49,331 bases of DNA from Flavobacteria bacterium MS024-3C (GCA_000173115.1 ABVW01000008.1:1-49331); one strand, 5' to 3'. Counted from the stretch's first letter, positions 18,531-28,120 are shown. The notes: a model not told the origin generated them from the letters alone. Program-made: numbers and translations.

Positions 18531-18564
18531 CCCAATAAATAATTGGACTTAGGAATAATGTGCG

Positions 18565-19587
18565 TTAAAAACCATTTAAAATTGACAATAAACGGCTGTG
18601 CATCTCATCGGTGTAATTAAGGTGGGTCACCAATCGTAACTTTCCTGATCCCATTGAGATTAATCTAATGTTATTTTCATTCATTTTATCCATAAATGCC
18701 TGGGCATCTAACACAGACTCTTTGAGCTCAAAAATAATGATATTAGTATCTACAGGAGATACGGAAGAAATAAAGTCTTTCTTAGATAAGATTGCTTCAA
18801 TCTCTTTGGCTTTTTTATGGTCTTCTTTGAGTCTTTCTCTGTGATGGTCTAAGGCATAAATACCTGCAGCAGCTAAGAAACCAGCTTGTCTCATTCCACC
18901 CCCAAATACCTTTCTAACCCTAAGTGCTTTGGCTATAAAATCTTTAGATCCTAATAGCACAGAACCTACGGGACAGCCTAAACCTTTAGACAGACAGACA
19001 CTAATGGAGTCAAATAAGTTGCCGTAAAGTTTAGGATCTTCTCCAGTCACAGCGAGTGCGTTCCAAATTCTTGCACCATCTAGATGAAATTTAAGCCCGT
19101 TAGAGGTGCAAACTTCTTTAATCGCTTTCATTTCATTTATGTCCCAAATAGCCCCTCCACCTTTGTTGGTCGTGTTTTCCAAGCTTACCAAAGTGGTTAG
19201 AGGGCTGTGGTAAAAGTCAGGAGGATTAATGGCAGCCTTAACTTGCTTTGCTGTAATCATGCCCCTGTGGCCAGCAATCAGTTTACAAGACACGCCTGAA
19301 TTAAAGCTCACTCCCCCACCCTCATAATTAAAAATATGGGCATAATGATCACAGATCAGTTGTTCTCCCGGCTGTGTGTGCACTTTAATAGCTGTCTGAT
19401 TGGCCATAGTACCAGAGGGGAAAAACAAAGCAGCTTCCATACCAAATAGGGCAGCTGTTTTTTCTTCAAGGGCATTTACTGTAGCATCTTCTTTAAAAAC
19501 GTCATCTCCAACTTTAGCAGACATCATGGCCGCCAACATCCCTTTGGTTGGCGTAGTAACCGTATCACTGATTAAATTAATTTCCAT
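18565..19587 (-). CDS. ltaE: Low-specificity L-threonine aldolase
   Basis: A PLP fold-type I enzyme that splits L-threonine/allo-threonine into glycine and acetaldehyde. It has SDTVTTPT at the N-terminus, PSGTMANQ, Asp170 in FHLDGARIWNA, and the PLP Lys201 in CLSKGLGCPVGS. Length is 340 residues, standard for the family. It begins 10 bp downstream of the secreted metalloprotease stop on the same strand, so the two are probably co-transcribed, although their functions are not obviously linked. Confidence 0.93.
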   Translation of the reverse strand: MEINLISDTVTTPTKGMLAAMMSAKVGDDVFKEDATVNALEEKTAALFGMEAALFFPSGTMANQTAIKVHTQPGEQLICDHYAHIFNYEGGGVSFNSGVSCKLIAGHRGMITAKQVKAAINPPDFYHSPLTTLVSLENTTNKGGGAIWDINEMKAIKEVCTSNGLKFHLDGARIWNALAVTGEDPKLYGNLFDSISVCLSKGLGCPVGSVLLGSKDFIAKALRVRKVFGGGMRQAGFLAAAGIYALDHHRERLKEDHKKAKEIEAILSKKDFISSVSPVDTNIIIFELKESVLDAQAFMDKMNENNIRLISMGSGKLRLVTHLNYTDEMHSRLLSILNGF

Positions 19588-19597
19588 AAATCAAGGC

Positions 19598-21994
19598 TTA
19601 AAAAGAGCAATTCATTCCTATTGGAGACCCATCAGGTACTGTTGGCGCAGGAATTACTTTAAAGTTCTCAGGAGATTTCAAGAAGGCGGCATACCTTCTG
19701 AATAATTCTTGGTCATATAAATCTTTAGATACCGATAATGTGCCCGCCTTTTCTTTTAAAAAGGAATGAACTACTGCGTTTACTTGAGGATGCACCATTT
19801 CTTGCTGGGCCAAATTCAATAAATGCGTAAACACCCTAAAGTTAATATTCAACTGCACATTTTGAATATAATTATCCTTGTGTTTTAGGCCAATAGTGCC
19901 CTGCCATAAAGCAGACAACACAGCCTGTAAGTCTACCTGACTGTTGTCTAGCGCCTTTTGCTGAATTAATCTAGTAGCCCGCTGTGGGTGTAACAAAAAT
20001 CCTAAAGTCACGTCTGCAGCAGTTTCAGGTGCAGATAAAGGGTCAAATGTCACACCTGTTTTTCCTTTAAAAGATTCTCTACCACTATTATAAGAAGGAG
20101 ATCTCGGAGGGAATAGTGTTAATTTTTCTTCCGGAATAGCCATTTCAGCAGCGTTTAAAGTACGTAATAAAGTCCTTAGCGCTTCTTTTTGGTCTTTGGC
20201 AGCAATGGTATAAGCATCTGACTGATTGCTCCCTTTTACTTGGTAGCTATAATCAATTCCACCAATGACTTTAGCGGCTGCCTCTGCCTGATAGCGATGA
20301 AAAAAATACAAAGGCACAAACACATCTTCTAATACAGAAAGTGGTTCTCCTTGGCGAATATTATGAATACCAAACTGATCAATCGCTTTAGAACGCACCT
20401 CCAAAACGTCATTTAATCCCTGAGCAGCAGTAGCGCCATTGTCCCAAAGGTGGGCAAAAGCACTGGCACTACCAGCTGGTCTTGCATCTGAATCTGATAA
20501 GTATTTTTGGCCTTCAGCCGATGCCGCTTCCAAAATAGCATTCAAAGCAGCTTGCTCATCTTTTACACTGTCTGGAAAATCACTGTAGGAATAGGCAACA
20601 CTTACCTTATCCCAAGACCCAATTCCCGTTTCATAAGCATTAGAAAAAGATACTTCACCTTCTTTAAGCTCGAATTGAGGGTGTGGGTAATCCATTACAG
20701 AGGCTTTTTGGTGTGCACTTGCAGCAAAATTGTGCATAAAACCTAAAGTGTGGCCAATTTCATGGGCAGACAATTGTCTGATTCGAGAAACAGCCATAGC
20801 TAACATGCCTTGGTGGTTTTCATCTCCATCTTTAAAGGGTTCTTTACTGAGCGCTTGTGCAATCATAAAGTCTTGTCTAATTCTTAAACTTCCGAGACTC
20901 ACATGTCCTTTTAAAATTTCTCCAGTTCGAGGATCCGAGACGTTACTGCCATAACTCCAACCTCTAGTAGACCTGTGAATCCATTGAATGACATTGTACC
21001 TTACATCTAAAGGATCTGCGTCTTCAGGCAACATTTTTACTTGAAAAGCATCTTTGTATCCTATGGCTTCAAAAGCCTGATTCCACCATCTACCTCCCTC
21101 TAAAAGTGCTGTTCTTACTGGTTCTGGAGTCCCATTGTCTAAATAATAAATAATAGGCTCAACTGCTTCACTCACTGAAGCATTGGGGTCTTTTTTTTCC
21201 AATCTATGTCTGGCTATATATCTTTTTTCAATAGGGCTACTCACAGCTGTGGCATAATCTAAATAAGAAAAGGAGTACGCTCCAGACCTAGGATCGTACT
21301 TTCTTTTTTTAAAATCCAATTCAGGTAAGGCCACAAATGAATGGTGTTGTGCTACAGTCACAAGGTCTGGACTAGGCACCACAGACCTTAAATAGCTTCC
21401 TTTGGCTTTTCCCTTAAAGGTGAGCATAACATCTATTTCAATATTTTTTGGAAAAGCTTTTGTGCGTGCCATATTCATAGCACTTTTGGATTTATCTAAA
21501 GTAAAACTTCCCTGATTCGATTGTTGTAAACGATCGCTCACACCATGGGCATCTTGCATTAAAAAATCAGTAATATCTATAATATATTTACCGTTAGACA
21601 TGCTTTCAATAGGGAAACCAAATAATACAGAAGAAGCAAAAGCCTGCTTAACAGATTCCTTTTCCAGGGCATTGTCCGTAAGGGCCCTATATTGAAGGTT
21701 GGGCTGAATAAGCATGAGCTTATTGGCCATTTTCTTGAAGGAAACTACCCGCTCTCCGCCCAATTGACCTCTATCTAAACCAATATCATTACTGCCAATA
21801 CCACTACTTAAAGAATTTATATAAAGAAACTCTTTGTCTAATTCCGTTACCTCTAGGTAAATTTTACCTGAGTCATTGTCATAATAAAAGGGGAAATAGC
21901 CATCGAATTTTTGAAATTGGGTCTTGTTTAAATTGAGTTGACCAAAAACAAAACTACTCATAGCCAAGCAGCAAAAGGAAAGAAAAACACGCAT
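19598..21994 (-). CDS. Secreted zinc-dependent metalloprotease (HEXXH, DUF5117/DUF5118-type)
   Basis: With the ATG at 21994 the protein has 798 residues and begins with a clean signal peptide, MRVFLSFCCLAMSSFVFGQ. A more upstream ATG at 22030 would add 12 residues. The zinc motif HEIGHTLGFMHN is at about residues 411-422, followed by SVMDYPHP, which looks like the Met-turn of metzincins. Large Bacteroidota proteases with this layout carry DUF5117 and DUF5118 regions around the catalytic domain. It is probably periplasmic or surface-attached; substrate unknown. Confidence 0.88.
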   Translation of the reverse strand: MRVFLSFCCLAMSSFVFGQLNLNKTQFQKFDGYFPFYYDNDSGKIYLEVTELDKEFLYINSLSSGIGSNDIGLDRGQLGGERVVSFKKMANKLMLIQPNLQYRALTDNALEKESVKQAFASSVLFGFPIESMSNGKYIIDITDFLMQDAHGVSDRLQQSNQGSFTLDKSKSAMNMARTKAFPKNIEIDVMLTFKGKAKGSYLRSVVPSPDLVTVAQHHSFVALPELDFKKRKYDPRSGAYSFSYLDYATAVSSPIEKRYIARHRLEKKDPNASVSEAVEPIIYYLDNGTPEPVRTALLEGGRWWNQAFEAIGYKDAFQVKMLPEDADPLDVRYNVIQWIHRSTRGWSYGSNVSDPRTGEILKGHVSLGSLRIRQDFMIAQALSKEPFKDGDENHQGMLAMAVSRIRQLSAHEIGHTLGFMHNFAASAHQKASVMDYPHPQFELKEGEVSFSNAYETGIGSWDKVSVAYSYSDFPDSVKDEQAALNAILEAASAEGQKYLSDSDARPAGSASAFAHLWDNGATAAQGLNDVLEVRSKAIDQFGIHNIRQGEPLSVLEDVFVPLYFFHRYQAEAAAKVIGGIDYSYQVKGSNQSDAYTIAAKDQKEALRTLLRTLNAAEMAIPEEKLTLFPPRSPSYNSGRESFKGKTGVTFDPLSAPETAADVTLGFLLHPQRATRLIQQKALDNSQVDLQAVLSALWQGTIGLKHKDNYIQNVQLNINFRVFTHLLNLAQQEMVHPQVNAVVHSFLKEKAGTLSVSKDLYDQELFRRYAAFLKSPENFKVIPAPTVPDGSPIGMNCSF

Positions 21995-22076
21995 AAGATT
22001 GGTTTTTAAGGCGGTTAATAAAAGAGACATCGGCCTGGAAAGGCCTTAAATTAAGTAAAAACTAAATTTACTAAAA

Positions 22077-22110
22077 TTGATGGTACAACCAAGGGTAAAT
22101 AGTATTTTTG
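22077..22110 (+). promoter_or_regulatory. Candidate prfB promoter close to the start codon
   Basis: TTG at 22077-22079, 23 bp of spacing and TATTTTTG at 22103-22110 match the Bacteroidota -33/-7 pattern. Transcription would then start near 22117, which is the first possible ATG. The mRNA would be leaderless, or translation would begin at the second ATG (22126). Confidence 0.4.
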
Positions 22111-22116
22111 CTCAAA

Positions 22117-23227
22117 ATGATTACTATGCTCACTACAGATCAATATAAAGGTCTTTTAGATCGCCTTGGTGCGTTAAGGAGGTATCTTTGACGTAGATGC
22201 CAAGCGCATTGAAATAGAAAACGAGGAAGAAAAGACCCTCGCACCTGACTTTTGGGACCAACCACAGAAAGCACAAGCACACCTCAAATTCATACAATCA
22301 AAGAAAATATGGGTACAAGGTTATGAAAAAGCCAAAGCACTCATTGAAGACTTAGCGGTTATGATGGAGTTTGCAGATGCAGGGGAAATCACGGAAGATG
22401 AATTAAAAATAGCCTACCAAAATACTTTGGATGTTTTAGAAGACCTGGAGTTTAGAAACATGCTTTCGGAAGAAGGCGACAACCTCTCTGCTGTTCTGCA
22501 AATTACCGCTGGTGCTGGTGGAACGGAAAGTTGTGACTGGGCTGCCATGCTCATGCGCATGTATATGATGTGGAGTCAAAAAGCAGGCTTTAAAATTAAA
22601 GAACTCAATTATCAAGAGGGAGATGTTGCTGGAGTTAAGACTGTGACCCTTGGTATTGAAGGCGATTTTGCTTTTGGTTGGCTAAAAGGAGAAAATGGGG
22701 TCCATAGGTTGGTCCGTATTTCACCCTTTGACAGCAACGCCAAAAGACACACCTCATTTGCCTCTGTATATGTGTATCCGCTTATTGATGACTCCATTGA
22801 AATTGTCATAAACCCTGCAGATATTTCTTGGGCCTTCGCAAGGTCTGGAGGCGCGGGTGGTCAGAATGTCAACAAAGTAGAAACAAAGGTGATCTTAACC
22901 CACCACCCTACTGGTATTATTATTCACAATTCAGAAACACGTTCTCAATTAGACAATAGGGAAAATGCCATGAAACTCCTCAAATCTCAGTTGTATGAAA
23001 TTGAGCTCAGAAAAAGGCAAGAAGCACGGTCTGAGATAGAATCTTCCAAAATGAAAATTGAATGGGGGTCTCAGATTAGAAATTATGTGCTACATCCTTA
23101 TAAACTGGTTAAAGACGTGAGGTCAGGCACAGAAACTGGAGATGTTGACGCTGTTTTAGATGGCCATTTAGACCCATTCCTTAAAGGGTTTTTAATGCTT
23201 ATGGGACAAAACGAGGAAACAGAATAA
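22117..23227 (+). CDS. prfB: Peptide chain release factor 2, expressed by programmed +1 frameshift
   Basis: RF2 recognises UGA and UAA and releases the finished polypeptide. The gene has two frames. The first, 22117-22191, reads [12 protein letters not shown]... and ends ALRRYL at an in-frame TGA. A +1 shift at CTT-TGA-C continues as [10 protein letters not shown] to the stop at 23227, giving about 369 residues. The stop-codon recognition motif SPF is in [11 protein letters not shown], and the hydrolysis motif GGQ is in [10 protein letters not shown]. The ATG at 22126 is an alternative start. The frameshift is autoregulatory in known bacteria: low RF2 favours reading through the UGA. Confidence 0.95.
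22177..22192 (+). promoter_or_regulatory. Programmed +1 ribosomal frameshift site of prfB
   Basis: The sequence AGGAGG (22177-22182), a 3-nt spacer, CTT (22186-22188) and TGA (22189-22191) followed by C reproduces the classic RF2 recoding site. The internal Shine-Dalgarno-like AGGAGG normally pairs with 16S rRNA and pushes the ribosome forward on CTT. Confidence 0.93.
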
Positions 23228-23298
23228 ATTGTTTTAACAAACCTTTAACTTTTTGAGACTAAACCAAGGTCTAATTTTAAAATCTAACAAACATCACT

Positions 23299-23775
23299 AT
23301 GAAAGCAATTAAAACCCTTTTATTGATTTTAATCACTTCTTTAAGTACAGAAGCCTTTTCGCAATTTGGTATGGGTGGTATGGGAATGGGTAGAAATCCA
23401 CAGACAGGTAGAAGACAATCACTGGCTCCTCAGGCACCACAAAGGCAAGAGAAACCGGAAAACCTTACAGCAGAGCAAATTGTAGACCTTCAAATGGACG
23501 CTTTCAAAGAGGCTTTAGACCTCAGTGCTTTTGAGGTAGCTGTTTTAAGAACCATCCTAGTGAATTCTGTACAAAAGAGAATAGAATTACAGCTGCTTAA
23601 ATTATCAGATGTAGACCAAATAAGGGCAGCAGTAGAAAAAATTGACAAGGAACAAGAAGAGGCCCTAAAATCTGGTTTACCTGCTGAGAAGTATGACGCT
23701 TTCATTGCCCTGCAAGAAGAAGGTTTTAAGAAAACCAAAAAAAAGAAGAAAAAACGAAAGAAAAATAAATCTTAA
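23299..23775 (+). CDS. Small secreted helical protein with Gly/Met-rich start and polylysine tail
   Basis: A 158-residue protein with a signal peptide (MKAIKTLLLILITSLSTEAFSQ). The mature N-terminus is FGMGGMGMGRNPQTG. A predicted helical core begins LTAEQIVDLQMDAFKEAL and recalls LTxxQ-type periplasmic helical proteins such as Spy/CpxP, but this is only a resemblance. The C-terminus is very basic (about 12 Lys/Arg in the last 15 residues). Its TAA stop overlaps the ATG of the barrel gene (TAATG), so translation is probably coupled. A periplasmic partner of the barrel is inferred; no function is known. Confidence 0.72.
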   Translation: MKAIKTLLLILITSLSTEAFSQFGMGGMGMGRNPQTGRRQSLAPQAPQRQEKPENLTAEQIVDLQMDAFKEALDLSAFEVAVLRTILVNSVQKRIELQLLKLSDVDQIRAAVEKIDKEQEEALKSGLPAEKYDAFIALQEEGFKKTKKKKKKRKKNKS

Positions 23776-26297
23776 TGAAACAATACTCCCTATTTATCCT
23801 TTTATCTTTAAGTTCATTGTTTATGTGGTCTCAATCGAGACCAGAGGCAAAATCCTCCATTACAGTAACGGGCACTGTTATAGATAAAGATACCGGGGAG
23901 CCACTTGAATACGCAACTTTAGTATTGCAATCTGTAGAGAATCCCAGCCAAGTAACTGGCGGAATCACCGACCAAATGGGATTGTTCTCGGTGGAAGCAA
24001 AAGCAGGAAATTACAACCTTAGTATTGAATATATTTCATACAAAACCTACACACTTAACAACCAAACTTTAAATACTGACATCAATTTAGGCACTATTGC
24101 TATTGGATTAGATGTGTCTCAATTAGATGAAGTGGAATTGGTTGCAGATCGAACTACTGTTGAGCTTAGGTTAGATAAAAAAGTATATAATGTTGGGCAG
24201 GATCTTACTGTTAAGGGAGGATCTGTAACCGATGTTTTAGATAACGTTCCTTCTGTATCTGTAGATGTAGAAGGTAATATTAGTTTAAGGGGAAATGAAA
24301 GTGTTAGGATTCTAATCAATGGAAAACCTTCCGCCCTTTCAGGATTAAGTCCAGATGCCTTAAAGCAATTACCGGCAGACGCCATTCAAAAAGTAGAAGT
24401 CATTACCAATCCATCTGCTAGATATGACGCAGAAGGGACTGCAGGTATTTTGAATATTGTACTTAAGCAAAATAAAACATTGGGACTCAATGGCGCAATT
24501 AACGCCACTGTAGGAACTCCAAAGAACAACGCGGGTACTTTAAATCTAAATTTAAGAAGGGACAAATTCAATCTATTCACCACCACGACTTTTAGAAACA
24601 ATGAAGGACCTGGAAATGGTTTTAACAACCAAGAGAACTTTGATGAAAATGGTCAGACCTTGAGTTATCAGGATGAAAAAAGACTGTATAAAAGGAATAA
24701 CAATAACTTTAACACCAACTTAGGGTTCGAATTTTTTATAGATGAAACCAGTAGCATCACTAATTCTGTTGTTTTTCGCAGCTCTAACGGAGGTACTAGG
24801 ACAGAAGTAGATTTTAATAATTACAATGCAGAAAGAATATTGAGTTTGTCTAGGGAAAGAATTAGTGAAGAGACAGAAACAGATGAAAACTTTCAGTATT
24901 CCATGAATTACCAAAAGAAGTTTAGGAAAGACGGTCACCTTTTAACAGCAGATTATCAATATTCCACTGGAGACGAGATAGAAGATACCGATATTTCAGA
25001 AACCATTCTACAGGACAATTCTTTTTTACCCACGGAACAAACAAACACCACTGAAAATCAAAAAAACCAATTATTTCAAGTAGATTATGTACTACCTTTT
25101 GGTAGTGAAAATCAATCACAATTTGAACTGGGGTACAGAGGAACTTTCAATGAGTTTACGACTGCTTTTGACTTTAGTGTAGAGAACACCTCTGGTGATT
25201 TTATTTCAAACCCTGACTTTAGCAATACTTTATTTTATAAAGAATACGTTCAAGCTGCCTATACACAGCTGGGGTCTAAATGGGCGTCTTTTAGCTTACT
25301 TACTGGTCTTAGAATGGAACATTCTAACATAGACGTAAACCTTATTGAAACCAACGATCTAAAAAACAAAACCTATATAAATTGGTTCCCATCGGTGTTT
25401 TTAGGCTATGAAACAGGTGAAAACACCCAACTTACCCTGAGTTTCAGCAGAAGGCTTAGAAGACCTAGAAATAGGTTTATCAATCCATTCGTGTCCAGGT
25501 CTAGTAACACCAACCTCAGACAAGGAAATGCAGATTTAGACCCCACCTTTACCAATGCCTTTGACTTGGGATACATTACCAGGCTAGATAAACTAACCTT
25601 CACAACTTCCGGGTATTTTAATCATTCTACGGGTGTATTTCAATACATTAGACAAGAGACAGGAGATGTGGTGACTATTGAAAACCCAAATGATTTATCT
25701 AATCCAGTAACGGTACCCATTATTCTTTCTAGACCTATTAATTTGGCTAATGAAAAAAGGGTAGGAATGGAATTTACCACTACCTATACACCAAAGCGAA
25801 ATTGGCGTTTCACTTGGAATGTTAATATGTTCCAAAGGGCCTTGAGGGGAGACTACACTTATGTAAACAGTAATGCTGAAACTATAACGCAGAACTTTGA
25901 CGCAGATAATTTTAGCTGGTTTACTAGATTGAGCGCTAAAGTGGTGCTGCCCTTTTCCATTGACTTTCAATCAAACGCTTTTTACCAAGGTCCCTCAAGA
26001 GACGCACAAAGCCGTAACAAAGGAATGTTAAGCGCTAATTTAGCCTTTAGCAAAGAAATTTTAAAAGACAAAGGAACCCTCTCTTTAAATGTGAGCGATC
26101 TTTTTAACTCCAGAAAAAGAATGAGTGAGATAAGAACGCCTAATGTATATTCTGACAGTGAATTCCAATGGAGACAAAGACAGATTAACCTAACCTTTGC
26201 TTACCGATTTAATCAAAAAAAGAATTTTAGTAGAGATCGCTCAAGAGGCGGTCAAGGAGATATGGGTGGTGATATGGAATTTCAAGGTACGCCGTAG
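23775..26297 (+). CDS. TonB-dependent-receptor-type outer-membrane beta-barrel protein
   Basis: An 840-residue protein with a signal peptide ending LFMWSQ. A carboxypeptidase-regulatory-like domain spans about residues 28-110 (VTGTVIDKDTGEPLEYATL). The plug domain spans about 120-220 (VLDNVPSVSVDVEGNISLRG, VEVITNPSARYDAEGTAGI). The rest alternates as beta-strands, consistent with the OMP_b-brl_3 barrel class of Bacteroidota. The C-terminal tail is Gly/Met/Asp-rich (GGQGDMGGDMEFQGTP), echoing the Gly/Met start of the upstream small protein. Ligand unknown; there is no SusD partner. A strong terminator follows. Confidence 0.9.
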   Translation: MKQYSLFILLSLSSLFMWSQSRPEAKSSITVTGTVIDKDTGEPLEYATLVLQSVENPSQVTGGITDQMGLFSVEAKAGNYNLSIEYISYKTYTLNNQTLNTDINLGTIAIGLDVSQLDEVELVADRTTVELRLDKKVYNVGQDLTVKGGSVTDVLDNVPSVSVDVEGNISLRGNESVRILINGKPSALSGLSPDALKQLPADAIQKVEVITNPSARYDAEGTAGILNIVLKQNKTLGLNGAINATVGTPKNNAGTLNLNLRRDKFNLFTTTTFRNNEGPGNGFNNQENFDENGQTLSYQDEKRLYKRNNNNFNTNLGFEFFIDETSSITNSVVFRSSNGGTRTEVDFNNYNAERILSLSRERISEETETDENFQYSMNYQKKFRKDGHLLTADYQYSTGDEIEDTDISETILQDNSFLPTEQTNTTENQKNQLFQVDYVLPFGSENQSQFELGYRGTFNEFTTAFDFSVENTSGDFISNPDFSNTLFYKEYVQAAYTQLGSKWASFSLLTGLRMEHSNIDVNLIETNDLKNKTYINWFPSVFLGYETGENTQLTLSFSRRLRRPRNRFINPFVSRSSNTNLRQGNADLDPTFTNAFDLGYITRLDKLTFTTSGYFNHSTGVFQYIRQETGDVVTIENPNDLSNPVTVPIILSRPINLANEKRVGMEFTTTYTPKRNWRFTWNVNMFQRALRGDYTYVNSNAETITQNFDADNFSWFTRLSAKVVLPFSIDFQSNAFYQGPSRDAQSRNKGMLSANLAFSKEILKDKGTLSLNVSDLFNSRKRMSEIRTPNVYSDSEFQWRQRQINLTFAYRFNQKKNFSRDRSRGGQGDMGGDMEFQGTP

Positions 26298-26341
26298 TTT
26301 TTTTTGTGAAACTAAATTCACTTAAGCCAATACCTCAAATA

Positions 26342-26370
26342 AAAAAAAGCACCTAATAGGTGCTTTTTTT
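26342..26370. terminator. Bidirectional rho-independent terminator
   Basis: An A run plus GCACCT (26342-26354) pairs with AGGTGC plus a T run (26358-26370) around a 3-nt loop. It lies between the barrel gene and the convergent small membrane-protein gene and can serve both. Confidence 0.85.
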
Positions 26371-26389
26371 ATATATAGTAATAAGTCAG

Positions 26390-26560
26390 TTAGTCTGTTT
26401 TTGCCTTTTTAGCATCACGCTTCTCTTTTAAAAATTCTAAAAGTGATCCGCCCAACCAATAAGGAATAACAAAAGTCAATAAAAAAATCATCAACCAGAA
26501 ACCAATGGTTAAAATGGTTAAAAAAGCGATAAATCCTAAATATTGGTCAAACTCAAACAT
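26390..26560 (-). CDS. Small membrane protein, 56 residues
   Basis: The minus strand encodes a 56-residue protein beginning MFEFDQYLGFIAFLTILTIG. One long hydrophobic stretch covers residues 8-40, followed by a highly charged tail (EFLKEKRDAKKAKTD). Support for a real gene comes from a full Bacteroidota promoter 20 bp upstream (26581-26613) and a terminator immediately downstream. I do not recognise a family. It is divergent from fumC. Confidence 0.72.
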   Translation of the reverse strand: MFEFDQYLGFIAFLTILTIGFWLMIFLLTFVIPYWLGGSLLEFLKEKRDAKKAKTD

Positions 26561-26580
26561 GTGATATAAATTTTACACTA

Positions 26581-26613
26581 CAAAGATAGGTTAGATTTTA
26601 CAATTCTCACAAA
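26581..26613 (-). promoter_or_regulatory. Bacteroidota-type promoter for the 56-residue membrane protein
   Basis: Reading the minus strand, TTTG (26613-26610), 21 bp of spacing and TATCTTTG (26588-26581) fit the -33 TTTG / -7 TAnnTTTG consensus well. The predicted start of transcription is about 14 nt before the ATG at 26560. This is the best complete promoter match in the window. Confidence 0.6.
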
Positions 26614-26652
26614 TCTGAACTAAAAAAAATGGCAAAAAAGAGGCAGGTAGTG

Positions 26653-26660
26653 TACCTTTG
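26653..26660 (+). promoter_or_regulatory. Candidate -7 element (TACCTTTG) for fumC
   Basis: TACCTTTG matches TAnnTTTG and lies 47 bp before the fumC ATG, predicting a leader of about 40 nt. The -33 region is A-rich with no clear TTG. Confidence 0.42.
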
Positions 26661-26707
26661 TTTACTAAGAACAATTTTATTATTTATCACACCAATAACC
26701 TAATAAT

Positions 26708-28102
26708 ATGAGCTTTAGAATAGAAAAAGACACTATGGGGAACGTAGAGGTTCCTGCAGACAAATACTGGGGCGCACAAACAGAACGCTCTAGAAACAAT
26801 TTTAAAATTGGTGCACCAGCATCTATGCCCTTAGACATTGTATATGGCTTTGCTTATTTAAAGAAGGCTGCTGCTTATGCGAATTGTGATTTAGGCGTTT
26901 TGGAAAGTAAAAAGAGGGACCTTATTGCAGCGGTTTGTGATGAAATTTTAAGTGGAAAACACGACGATCAATTTCCTTTGGTCATATGGCAGACTGGTTC
27001 TGGAACCCAAAGCAATATGAATGTCAATGAAGTGATTGCAAATAGGGCCCAAGAATTGGCTGGAGGAAAGATTGGTGAAGGAGAAAAAGTAATTCAACCC
27101 AATGATGATGTAAATAAATCTCAATCTTCCAACGATACATTTCCTACAGGTATGCATATTGCAGCTTATAAAAAAATTGTGGAAGTTACTATTCCTGGAG
27201 TTGAAAAACTCAGGGATACTATAGAAACAAAATCTAGGGCATTTAAAGATGTCGTTAAAATTGGACGCACCCATTTAATGGATGCCACTCCCCTCACCCT
27301 TGGCCAAGAGTTTTCTGGCTATGTTTCACAACTAAATCACGGCCTAAAAGCCCTCAGAAATACTTTGCCTCATTTGTCGGAAATGGCCCTAGGAGGCACT
27401 GCTGTTGGAACTGGTCTAAACACCCCTAAAGGTTATGATGTTTTGGTTGCTAAATACATGGCCTCTTTTACTGGAATGCCATTTATTACTGCTGAAAACA
27501 AATTTGAAGCTTTGGCTGCGCATGACGCGATTGTAGAAAGTCATGGCGCCTTGAAGCAAATGGCTGTTTCCCTAAATAAGATAGCCAACGATATACGATT
27601 GCTGGCTTCAGGACCTAGATCTGGAATAGGTGAGATTATTATCCCTGCCAATGAACCCGGAAGTTCTATTATGCCCGGTAAGGTGAATCCTACACAAGCT
27701 GAAGCGCTTACTATGGTATGTGCTCAAGTAATGGGTAACGACGTAGCGATCACTATTGGCGGCACTCAAGGGCATTATGAATTAAATGTCTTTAAGCCAC
27801 TTATGGCTGCCAATATTTTAATGTCTGCCCAATTATTGGGAGACGCCTGTGTGTCTTTTAACGACCACTGTGCTCAAGGCATTGAGCCAAACCATCCAGT
27901 TATTGAAAAAATGCTCCATAATTCACTCATGTTAGTGACAGCATTAAACACAAAAATAGGGTATTACAAAGCTGCAGAAATAGCTAATACAGCACACCAA
28001 AACGGCACAACACTTAAAGAAGAAGCCGTTAATTTAGGGTATGTAACTCCCGAAGAATATGACCAATGGGTAAAACCTGAAGATATGGTTGGCGGTTTAT
28101 AA
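26708..28102 (+). CDS. fumC: Class II fumarate hydratase
   Basis: This enzyme interconverts fumarate and L-malate in the TCA cycle, in the cytoplasm and without an Fe-S cluster. The superfamily signature [13 protein letters not shown] includes the catalytic Ser319/Ser320 region; the paired base region [10 protein letters not shown] has His189. [14 protein letters not shown] and [16 protein letters not shown] complete the active site. The 464-residue length is standard and the NQSQSSND-type segment distinguishes it from aspartase only weakly, but the start ([23 protein letters not shown]) is typical of FumC. Strong terminator downstream. Confidence 0.96.
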   Translation: MSFRIEKDTMGNVEVPADKYWGAQTERSRNNFKIGAPASMPLDIVYGFAYLKKAAAYANCDLGVLESKKRDLIAAVCDEILSGKHDDQFPLVIWQTGSGTQSNMNVNEVIANRAQELAGGKIGEGEKVIQPNDDVNKSQSSNDTFPTGMHIAAYKKIVEVTIPGVEKLRDTIETKSRAFKDVVKIGRTHLMDATPLTLGQEFSGYVSQLNHGLKALRNTLPHLSEMALGGTAVGTGLNTPKGYDVLVAKYMASFTGMPFITAENKFEALAAHDAIVESHGALKQMAVSLNKIANDIRLLASGPRSGIGEIIIPANEPGSSIMPGKVNPTQAEALTMVCAQVMGNDVAITIGGTQGHYELNVFKPLMAANILMSAQLLGDACVSFNDHCAQGIEPNHPVIEKMLHNSLMLVTALNTKIGYYKAAEIANTAHQNGTTLKEEAVNLGYVTPEEYDQWVKPEDMVGGL

Positions 28103-28120
28103 GTACAACTTTTAAGTATA

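Noticed and set aside
22361-23227. Reading prfB as a 288-residue protein starting at an internal ATG
   Set aside because: The upstream sequence continues in frame as RF2 ([10 protein letters not shown] and onward) back to the CTTTGAC recoding site, so the internal ATG is not the start.
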